NCBI GenBank assembly: GCA_002361355.1
Contig: DESQ01000005.1
Span: 1-16,880 of the forward strand
Direction of reading: 5' to 3'
Source of the DNA: Lachnospiraceae bacterium UBA3310
Lineage (GTDB): Bacteria > Bacillota > Clostridia > Lachnospirales > Lachnospiraceae
DNA length: 16,880 bases
Positions 7,883 to 13,463 of the stretch are shown piece by piece. The first letter of the stretch is position 1, and the number at the start of each line of letters is the position of its first letter. The position numbers and the translations under genes are program-made. The notes below the pieces were generated by a model, which did no database searches, was not told the origin of the DNA, and saw only the letters and a list, made by a program, of their open reading frames with translations.

Positions 7883-9109
7883 ATGAAAGGAAATATTGTT
7901 GTTGGTCAGTCCGGCGGCCCTACAGCCGTTATCAATTCTTCCGTAGCAGGTGTGTACGCTGCTGCGAAGAAGCTGGGTGTGAAGAAGATTTATGGTATGG
8001 TTCACGGTATTGAAGGCTTTTTGGAGGACAAAATGATCGATCTGGGCGAGTATCTGGACGATGAGACGGGGATTGAGCTCTTAAAGAGAACTCCCTCCGC
8101 ATTCTTGGGTTCCTGCCGTTTTAAGATGCCTCAGATTGAGGGACATGAGGATGTTTACGAGAAAATTTTTGAGATTATGGAGAAGCATGATATCGAGTGT
8201 CTGTTTTATGCGGGCGGTAACGACTCCATGGATACAGTTAAGATGCTGTCCGATTATGCGGCGGCTCACGGTAAATCCCAGAGATTTATGGGTGTGCCCA
8301 AGACCATTGACAACGATCTGCCCGTGACGGATCACTGTCCTGGTTACGGTTCTGCGGCGAAATATATCGCAGCTTCCCTGAAGGAAATCATTCGCGATAA
8401 CGAGTCCTTTGGCGCAAAGAAGCCCACCATTTGTATCGTAGAGATTATGGGACGTAATGCGGGATGGCTTACGGCGGCGGCAGCGCTGGCCAAGGGCGAC
8501 GACTGCAGCGGCTGCGATGCGATTTATCTGCCGGAGAGAGTCTTTGATATGGATAAATTCATGGCGGATGTGAAAAAGCTGGCCGAGACAAAATCTTCCG
8601 TAGTGATTGCGGTTTCCGAGGGCGTTAAGGTTGCGGATGGCAGATATGTATGCGAGATCGGCAGAGAGGTTGCCGTGGATGCGTTCGGCCATAAGCAGAT
8701 GTCCGGTACGGCAGTTATGCTGGCTGATAAGATTGCGGCTGAGACTGGGCTTAAGACCCGCGCGATTGAGTTCTCCACCTTACAGAGAGCGGCGACTCAT
8801 CTGGCATCCCTGACAGATATCAACGAGGCGTTCCAGGTTGGCCATGACGCAGTGATGGCGGCGGAAGAGGGCAAGACCGGTATGATGATTACACTTGACA
8901 GAAACGGTGACGATCCTTACCAGTGCGGTACCAGCGCTTATGATATCCATGCCATTGCAAATGTGGAGAGAAATGTGCCCGACGAGTGGATTACCGCAGA
9001 CGGCAAAGGCCTGACAGAGGGTTATGAGAAGTATGCGAGACCGCTGATCATGGGCGAGCTGCAGCCGCTCTTCGTGAACGGGCTGCCGAGACACCTGGTA
9101 AGAAAGTAA
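7883..9109 (+). CDS. pfp: 6-phosphofructokinase, probably pyrophosphate-dependent
   Basis: A cytosolic glycolytic enzyme phosphorylating fructose 6-phosphate, 408 aa. The N-terminus carries the phosphate-binding loop GQSGGPTAVIN. The catalytic signature PKTIDNDLP places the base at D143. MGRNAGWL follows as in the substrate-binding motif. Two positions that separate phosphate donors in this family point to PPi: an Asp follows the GG pair (GGNDSMD, D114, where ATP enzymes have Gly), and Lys stands in PKTIDND (K140, where ATP enzymes have Gly). Length is longer than the 320-aa ATP enzymes and fits the 400-aa PPi group common in Clostridia. It is a single-gene unit with its own promoter, an AAAGGAGAG ribosome site and a terminator. 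In the assembled state, the neighbouring sigma-28 promoter points toward its 3' end from the opposite strand. Confidence 0.92.
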   Translation: MKGNIVVGQSGGPTAVINSSVAGVYAAAKKLGVKKIYGMVHGIEGFLEDKMIDLGEYLDDETGIELLKRTPSAFLGSCRFKMPQIEGHEDVYEKIFEIMEKHDIECLFYAGGNDSMDTVKMLSDYAAAHGKSQRFMGVPKTIDNDLPVTDHCPGYGSAAKYIAASLKEIIRDNESFGAKKPTICIVEIMGRNAGWLTAAAALAKGDDCSGCDAIYLPERVFDMDKFMADVKKLAETKSSVVIAVSEGVKVADGRYVCEIGREVAVDAFGHKQMSGTAVMLADKIAAETGLKTRAIEFSTLQRAATHLASLTDINEAFQVGHDAVMAAEEGKTGMMITLDRNGDDPYQCGTSAYDIHAIANVERNVPDEWITADGKGLTEGYEKYARPLIMGELQPLFVNGLPRHLVRK

Positions 9110-9154
9110 GAAAAAGAGCAGGCTTTATATAAAAAATGTATTGATAGCAGAGGG

Positions 9155-9196
9155 AATCGGGATTGTTGTACATGTACATCAATTCCGATTTTTTCT
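9155..9196 (+). terminator. Intrinsic terminator of phosphofructokinase
   Basis: A long hairpin, AATCGG (9155-9160) pairing with CCGATT (9185-9190), continues inward through ATTG/CAAT to a central GTACATGTAC palindrome and is followed by a T run to 9194. The minus strand lacks a U-tract directly after the stem, so it probably stops plus-strand transcripts only. Confidence 0.88.
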
Positions 9197-9229
9197 GTGC
9201 CTGTATAAAATCCGTATAAAAAAAGAAGG

Positions 9230-9257
9230 AAATGCAACACTTGTATAAGAAGTGTTG
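9230..9257 (+). repeat. Left inverted repeat (IRL) of the invertible segment
   Basis: A 28-bp repeat, perfectly inverted relative to 10015-10042. Core: arm CAACACTT (9235-9242), asymmetric spacer GTATAAG (9243-9249), arm AAGTGTTG (9250-9257), preceded by AAATG. The arm-spacer-arm layout is that of a tyrosine-recombinase crossover site. No U-run follows, so it is not simply a terminator. Confidence 0.93.
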
Positions 9258-9278
9258 TATTTCTTTCTTACATTTTAT

Positions 9279-9305
9279 ATATCGGCGGTAAGTCAGAATA
9301 CTTTA
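9279..9305 (-). promoter_or_regulatory. Sigma-28/SigD flagellar promoter inside the invertible segment
   Basis: On the minus strand: -35 TAAA (9305-9302), exactly 15 nt, -10 GCCGATAT (9286-9279). This matches the SigD/FliA consensus at every core position. Transcription would begin near 9270 and leave the segment leftward through IRL. After inversion it would read through the right repeat into csrA (start 10097) and flagellin. It lies 36 bp downstream of the recombinase stop on the same strand, so it does not serve that gene. Confidence 0.88.
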
Positions 9306-9340
9306 TAGCCAGAATCAAATTTTTTTATTCTGTTTCCATT

Positions 9341-9922
9341 TTATAATTGCACATCCAAATATACCCGGTCTTTGTCCTCCTGTTCTATCCCAAGATATTG
9401 CCTGGTAACGCGGTAGGAAGAGTGGTTGTACAGTTCCATGAGCAGGGCGGGCTCTACGCCCTTTTTCCATGCGTGATAGCCAAAGGTTTTTCTGAGTGAA
9501 TGACAGCTTATATGTTCCGGCAGCCCCGCATACAGGGCGGCTTCCTTAATAATGCGGAAAGCCTGTGAGCGGGAGAGGGGAGCCGGCGTCCTGCGCCCGT
9601 TTGTAAAAAGATACCCGCATTCTTTTTTGCAGCCGCTTTCTTTCCAGAGAATAGGAATCACTTTTCGCACGCTGTCATTGACGGCGACGCTTCTTGATTT
9701 TCCGGTTTTCTGTTCCGTGATGCAGATATGGTCTTTGCAGTTGTTTCCCTCGTCACAAAGAACATCCTTCCACTGTAATAACAAGAGATCACCGATGCGG
9801 AACGCCGTGTTCAGTCCCAAAATAATAAGGGCGTAATTTCTGTAGACGGGTTTTTCCAGAAGATAGTATTCCTCGAATTTCTTAAGCTGCATTTCATTTT
9901 TAATCGGATCAGTTGTACTCAT
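9341..9922 (-). CDS. FimB-like tyrosine recombinase (predicted DNA invertase)
   Basis: A 193-aa protein consisting essentially of a tyrosine-recombinase catalytic domain. All catalytic residues are present and in order: R42 (TAFRIGDL), K75 (TGKSR), H141-x-x-R144 (HSLRKTFG), H167 (YNHSSY) and nucleophile Y176 (TRQYLG). The N-terminal core-binding domain of XerC/D and phage integrases is missing. That minimal length matches FimB/FimE-type invertases (about 200 aa), not a truncation, since it has a good ribosome site (AAAAGGAGG, 8 nt before the ATG) and an intact N-terminus. It lies inside the segment bounded by the inverted repeats, which are its presumed substrates. I found no strong promoter in the 90 bp upstream. 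No excisionase, phage or conjugation genes are near, arguing against an integrative element. Confidence 0.93.
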   Translation of the reverse strand: MSTTDPIKNEMQLKKFEEYYLLEKPVYRNYALIILGLNTAFRIGDLLLLQWKDVLCDEGNNCKDHICITEQKTGKSRSVAVNDSVRKVIPILWKESGCKKECGYLFTNGRRTPAPLSRSQAFRIIKEAALYAGLPEHISCHSLRKTFGYHAWKKGVEPALLMELYNHSSYRVTRQYLGIEQEDKDRVYLDVQL

Positions 9923-10014
9923 GTCATTTTCCTCCTTTTGTTGTCTGATTTGACTATTTTACAATATTTTGTTGCTTTTTGCGCCCGGCACAGGAAATAG
10001 TGGGAGGGCTGATG

Positions 10015-10042
10015 CAACACTTCTTATACAAGTGTTGCATTT
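10015..10042 (-). repeat. Right inverted repeat (IRR) of the invertible segment
   Basis: A perfect 28-bp reverse complement of 9230-9257: CAACACTT (10015-10022), spacer CTTATAC (10023-10029), AAGTGTTG (10030-10037), then CATTT. The reversed spacer sets the two sites in opposite orientation, so crossing over gives inversion, not excision. It lies 54 bp upstream of the csrA start. Confidence 0.93.
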
Positions 10043-10096
10043 GCAGGGAGGCAGCTTTAGCGGGCCGCAGTTTAAAGAAAGCAGGGAGGTTTTGGT

Positions 10097-10399
10097 ATGT
10101 TACGACTGACGATGAGCACGGAAGAGTATTTACAGATTGGGGAGGATGTCAAGGTGGTTTTCCTCGGAGGCAGCAAAAACCATTTGCGGATTATGATCGA
10201 CGCTCCTAAGGGGTTAAATGTGGTGAGGAGCAAAGTCATAGAGAACAACGCGCAGAGCGAGGAAGAAAAAGCGAACCTGCCGCACTACTATGCAGTGCCG
10301 GATCTGCCGGAGAAATACCGGAAGAAACGGATCGTGGTGAATGACTCTGCAAAGAAAACGGGGAGGGCAGCGTTTCCCAAAGCGGCGTCAAAGCAGTAA
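10097..10399 (+). CDS. csrA: Divergent CsrA-family RNA-binding protein with C-terminal extension
   Basis: A 100-aa protein. Residues 1-49 align without gaps to CsrA: MLxLT start, IGEDVKV at 14-20, a long beta-strand, then APKGLNVVR at 36-44. CsrA dimers bind GGA motifs in mRNA leaders; in Bacillus subtilis CsrA represses flagellin (hag) translation and is held back by FliW. Key RNA-binding positions are mixed: L4, V42 and R44 are kept, but R6 is Met, R7 is Ser and H43 is Val. A charged tail of about 50 residues (51-100) goes beyond the usual 60-75 aa. GGGAGG lies 7 nt before the ATG, and the same GCAGGGAGG occurs at 10043-10051. It lies 119 bp upstream of flagellin with no sigma-28 promoter between, so the two are probably co-transcribed from the switch. 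No fliW is in the window. Confidence 0.85.
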   Translation: MLRLTMSTEEYLQIGEDVKVVFLGGSKNHLRIMIDAPKGLNVVRSKVIENNAQSEEEKANLPHYYAVPDLPEKYRKKRIVVNDSAKKTGRAAFPKAASKQ

Positions 10400-10471
10400 C
10401 GGCAATAATCCGGAGCTATCCTGGGGGCTTCGGAATTATTCAATACAAAAAGGAAACTTAAAAACAAACAA

Positions 10472-10518
10472 CAGCCGCAAATGGAATTGCGGCTGGCAAA
10501 CACAAGGAGGTAAGTATT
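10472..10518 (+). promoter_or_regulatory. Flagellin leader with two candidate CsrA-binding sites
   Basis: A perfect 9-bp hairpin (CAGCCGCAA 10472-10480 / TTGCGGCTG 10487-10495) presents the loop ATGGAA, which contains the CsrA motif ANGGA. Nine bases on, ACAAGGAGGT (10502-10511) holds a second GGA inside the Shine-Dalgarno, 8 nt before the ATG. In Bacillus hag, one upstream and one SD-overlapping CsrA site have the same arrangement. The structure is seen; binding is inferred. Confidence 0.65.
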
Positions 10519-12084
10519 ATGATCGTGAAACACAATATTACAGCAATGAACTCTAACAGAATGCTGGGTCTGACCACAAGCGCGCAGGCAAAGTCCACCG
10601 AGAAGCTCTCTTCTGGTTATAAGATCAACCGCGCGGCTGACGATGCGGCAGGTCTTGCGATTTCCGAGAAGATGCGCAGACAGGTGAGAGGCCTGACACA
10701 GGCTTCCGCCAACGCGCAGGACGGCATCAGCGCAGTGCAGACCGCAGAGGGCGCGCTGAACGAAGTGCAGGATATGCTCCAGAGAATGAACGAGCTGTCC
10801 GTAAAGGCGGCGAACGGTACGCAGTCCGCTTCGGATCGTGATGCGATTCAGTCGGAGATTGACCAGTTGGTGACAGAGATCGACCGTGTGTCCGAGACGA
10901 CCAAGTTTAATGAGACCTATCTCTTGAAGGGCGACAGGAACGCCGATAAGGATACGAACTTCAAGTATAAGGAAGTGGAATCGATCAAACAGGATCTCTA
11001 CTATGTGGAAGGCAGTGAGGTCAAGACACTGGCGAAGGGTACCTACAAGGACGCTGTGGATACGACTAAGACGTATTACAGCAACAACATTGGAAAGAAG
11101 GTAGGAACCGCTATAGCATCAAGCGATATCACTTCAGCGGCCGTGGTTAGTGCGGCTGGGCTTTATCAGTCAGACAGCAACGGCAATTATTATGAAGTTG
11201 CAGTGGGAACGGCGACCAACGGCAACGCTTATTACACGGTTGCTAATTCTACCGCAGCTATACCGACTATGGCAACGGTAGCCGTGGCTGGGTCTACTGG
11301 GACAGGTTATTTTGCAGGTAAGGATATGTATGATTCGGCTGGAGCCAAGGTAGCAAGCGGAACCTATGTGGGCACTGCCAACACTGTTTCATCCAATTAT
11401 TTCCTGAGCATGGGCACACAGAATCTGACTGCCGGTGCAGATTCTGTTGACCCTACTGACAGTAAGTATACGGAGAAGAACATTGTACAGTTTGTGGATA
11501 AGGACGGCAACGAGATCGCTGCGAACGGACTGGACAGATATATTACAAACGATGGACAGCTTAAGGCTGACGCGGATCTCTGGGTGAAGACCGGCGAGGG
11601 CGTGGTAGACCGCAGGAAAGCGAACCAGACGGATGTGGATCAGTTTGTGGATGCCACCGATAAGTTTGAGGTGGGCGCGCTTACCTTAAGCCTGCATGTG
11701 GGTGCGGACGCCACCAAGAACAATCAGATTTCTGTTGACCTGAAATCCATGAGCGCGAAGACGCTGGGTTTAAAGGGCCTGAAGGTGAACGGGGACGACG
11801 ACACGAATGCGTTAAATGCGGTGGAGACCATCAAGGCGGCGCTTGAAAAAGTTTCCAGTCAGCGTTCCGACCTCGGCGCGATCCAGAACCGTCTGGAGCA
11901 CACCATCAGCAACCTGGACAACGTGGTGGAGAACACCCAGTCTGCGGAAGCACAGATCCGTGATACGGATATCGCCAAGGAGATGGTGCAGTACGCGAAC
12001 AACAACATCTTACAGCAGGCGGGCACATCCATGCTGTCCCAGGCAAACCAGAGCAACCAGTTGGCGCTTTCCCTGCTCGGTTAA
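10519..12084 (+). CDS. fliC: Flagellin
   Basis: The flagellar filament subunit, 521 aa. The N-terminal D0/D1 region (residues 1-140) is canonical: MIVKHNITAMNSNR, LSSGYKINRAADDAAGLAIS and the following heptad helices to NETYLLKG. The C-terminal D1/D0 region (about 435-521) has SDLGAIQNRLEHTISNL and ends AGTSMLSQANQSNQLALSL-LG. Between them, residues 145-430 form a variable domain rich in Ser, Thr, Ala and Gly, the surface-exposed part and likely the site of any O-glycosylation. The ribosome site AGGAGG is strong, in a leader with probable CsrA control. No promoter of its own is visible, so expression should depend on the invertible sigma-28 promoter upstream of csrA. Two glycosyltransferase-type genes follow, as in C. 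difficile flagellin-modification loci. The last 21 codons are nearly duplicated at 15592-15656. Confidence 0.97.
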   Translation: MIVKHNITAMNSNRMLGLTTSAQAKSTEKLSSGYKINRAADDAAGLAISEKMRRQVRGLTQASANAQDGISAVQTAEGALNEVQDMLQRMNELSVKAANGTQSASDRDAIQSEIDQLVTEIDRVSETTKFNETYLLKGDRNADKDTNFKYKEVESIKQDLYYVEGSEVKTLAKGTYKDAVDTTKTYYSNNIGKKVGTAIASSDITSAAVVSAAGLYQSDSNGNYYEVAVGTATNGNAYYTVANSTAAIPTMATVAVAGSTGTGYFAGKDMYDSAGAKVASGTYVGTANTVSSNYFLSMGTQNLTAGADSVDPTDSKYTEKNIVQFVDKDGNEIAANGLDRYITNDGQLKADADLWVKTGEGVVDRRKANQTDVDQFVDATDKFEVGALTLSLHVGADATKNNQISVDLKSMSAKTLGLKGLKVNGDDDTNALNAVETIKAALEKVSSQRSDLGAIQNRLEHTISNLDNVVENTQSAEAQIRDTDIAKEMVQYANNNILQQAGTSMLSQANQSNQLALSLLG

Positions 12085-12133
12085 GTGGAATAAAGATCAT
12101 TTCTTCCGAAAAAATGATAAAGACAAAATGGGG

Positions 12134-12166
12134 CTGCGCACCGGATATGGGTGCGCAGTTTCTTTC
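12134..12166 (+). terminator. Intrinsic terminator after flagellin
   Basis: A 9-bp GC-rich stem, CTGCGCACC (12134-12142) / GGTGCGCAG (12150-12158), is followed by TTTCTTTC. It would end most flagellin transcripts. Partial read-through could feed the modification genes downstream, for which I see no separate promoter. Confidence 0.75.
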
Positions 12167-12200
12167 AGAATCGATTACGGACGGAAGGAAAGGAAAAGAG

Positions 12201-13400
12201 ATGAGGCTTTTTATTTATGACTGGGATTTTATCACCAAATATGATTTGTATTGCACGATGCAGGCGCAGGGCATTGCATGTGATTTGTTCAGGACGCCGG
12301 CTCGTCCGAGAATAGAAAAAGAGAAGGAGCAGTTCTTGGAGGATGTGGAAAAAGCGCTGAAAGAGAAACCATATGATGCGGTTTTTTCCGTCAATTATGT
12401 TTCTGAGCTTGCGGAGGCAGCCCATGACAAGGGGATCCTCTATATCTGCTGGACCTACGATTCGCCGGCGCTGTCGGGTACGGGCCTTTGGTTTGACACG
12501 AACCGGATCTTCTGTTTCGACCCGGCGGAGTATCGGGAATGGAAAGACAGGGGGCTGCCGCATTTATATTATCTGCCCCTTGCCGTGGATACGGGGCGTC
12601 TTAGCAGGATGAAGCCGACGCCCATGGAGCAGATGAAATACCGGGCGGATGTCTCTTTTGTAGGGCAGCTCTATCAGGCGGATATGGATCAGACGTTTCC
12701 GCTTTTTGATGAGTACAGCGCCGGTTATGTGGCGGCTTTGATCAATACCCACCTGCGCCTGCCGGGGAAAAATATGCTTTCGGAGCTGATTAACGAGCCG
12801 GTTCGGGAACGCCTCTGCAATCCCCAGGTGGAGGAGGCATTGATTCGGAATATGGAGACAACTGCATATATGCCTGACGTTAAGGAGCTGACGACCGGAT
12901 CCCTGATTGGTTTTTTAAATAAAGCGATTACCAATAAGGAGCGTGTGCTCCTGTTGCAGCTACTGGCAAAATACTGCAAGGTTAAGCTGTTTACGCGGTG
13001 GAAGCCGGAACTGCCTGGCGTACAGGTGTGCGGCGTGGTGGATTATGTGAAGGAGATGCCGCTTGTTTTCAAGTGCAGTAAGGTCAATCTGAATATTACG
13101 CTGCGGGGCATCCAGAGCGCCATCCCGCAGAGAATATTGGATATCATGGGATGCCGCGGTTTGGCGCTGACCAATGATCAGGAGGACGTGCATACCTATT
13201 TTGAAGATGGAAAGCATTTGCTGATCTATCATTCCGCGGAGGAGGCGCTGGATAAATGCCGGTATTATTTGAAGCATGAGAAGGAAGCGGAGCAAATCCG
13301 CAATAACGCCTATAAAATGATAAAAGATCAGTTCAGCTATGACCGTCAGCTTAAGCGTATCTGGGAGCTTTCGGGACTACAGGGGAAACTGCCCAAATAG
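12201..13400 (+). CDS. CgeB/DUF3880-like glycosyltransferase, probable flagellin modification
   Basis: A 399-aa putative cytoplasmic glycosyltransferase of GT-B type. The N-terminal part resembles DUF3880/CgeB proteins (FIYDWDF start, then DAVFSVNYVSE and ILYICWTYDSP). The C-terminal part resembles the glycosyl-transferase-1-like domain of this group: NLNITLRGIQSAIPQRILD, then a nucleotide-sugar-site-like GCRGLALTNDQED and YFEDGKHLLIYHS, ending in the usual basic helix. The start at 12201 (MRLFIYDWDF) is set by AAGGAAAGGAAAAG just upstream; an in-frame ATG at 12114 lies before the flagellin terminator and is rejected. It sits directly after flagellin and 63 bp before a related gene, so it probably adds sugar to flagellin. 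Substrate and acceptor are inferred from position only. Confidence 0.75.
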   Translation: MRLFIYDWDFITKYDLYCTMQAQGIACDLFRTPARPRIEKEKEQFLEDVEKALKEKPYDAVFSVNYVSELAEAAHDKGILYICWTYDSPALSGTGLWFDTNRIFCFDPAEYREWKDRGLPHLYYLPLAVDTGRLSRMKPTPMEQMKYRADVSFVGQLYQADMDQTFPLFDEYSAGYVAALINTHLRLPGKNMLSELINEPVRERLCNPQVEEALIRNMETTAYMPDVKELTTGSLIGFLNKAITNKERVLLLQLLAKYCKVKLFTRWKPELPGVQVCGVVDYVKEMPLVFKCSKVNLNITLRGIQSAIPQRILDIMGCRGLALTNDQEDVHTYFEDGKHLLIYHSAEEALDKCRYYLKHEKEAEQIRNNAYKMIKDQFSYDRQLKRIWELSGLQGKLPK

Positions 13401-13463
13401 CAGAATTTCCGGACGGCTTGTAAAGTGGCGGGGTACAGGAGAGAGAAAAAGCGAGGACGAGGA

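Larger units (their letters stand above)
9230..10042. other. Predicted invertible promoter segment (flagellin phase switch)
   Basis: An 813-bp segment bounded by perfect 28-bp inverted repeats and holding a complete small tyrosine recombinase gene plus an outward-facing sigma-28 promoter at its left end. Recombination at the repeats would reverse the interior without loss. In the orientation given, the promoter reads left, away from csrA and flagellin, and I find no convincing promoter reading right across the right repeat, so this state should be flagellin-OFF. Established parallels are fimS with FimB/FimE in E. coli (tyrosine recombinase, invertible promoter) and Hin in Salmonella (recombinase inside the segment, flagellin target). 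Inversion itself is inferred, not observed. Confidence 0.85.

Noticed and set aside
9230..9257. Inverted repeat as an ordinary transcription terminator
   Set aside because: No U-run follows either strand, and the same 28 bp recurs exactly, in inverted orientation, across the recombinase gene.
9950..9978. TTGACT at 9950-9955 as a rightward promoter into csrA in the present orientation
   Set aside because: No -10-like sequence at proper distance (the 17-nt position reads TGCTTT), consistent with an OFF state.
9230..10042. Phage remnant, integron or IS element
   Set aside because: No phage, transposase or cargo genes and no target-site duplication. The enzyme is of FimB size, and the repeats carry an arm-spacer-arm crossover layout.
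10012..10209. 66-codon frame starting within the right repeat region and overlapping csrA
   Set aside because: Out of frame with csrA, with poor ribosome-site spacing and no recognisable motifs. Its start would be altered by inversion.
10461..10484. TAAA...GCCGCAAA before flagellin as a sigma-28 promoter
   Set aside because: The spacing is 11 nt instead of 15 and the -10 departs from GCCGATAA. The sequence is better explained as the leader hairpin.
12091..12118. Hairpin ATCATTT/AAATGAT right after flagellin as the terminator
   Set aside because: Weak AT stem without a U-run. The GC-rich hairpin at 12134-12158 with a T-rich tail is far better.
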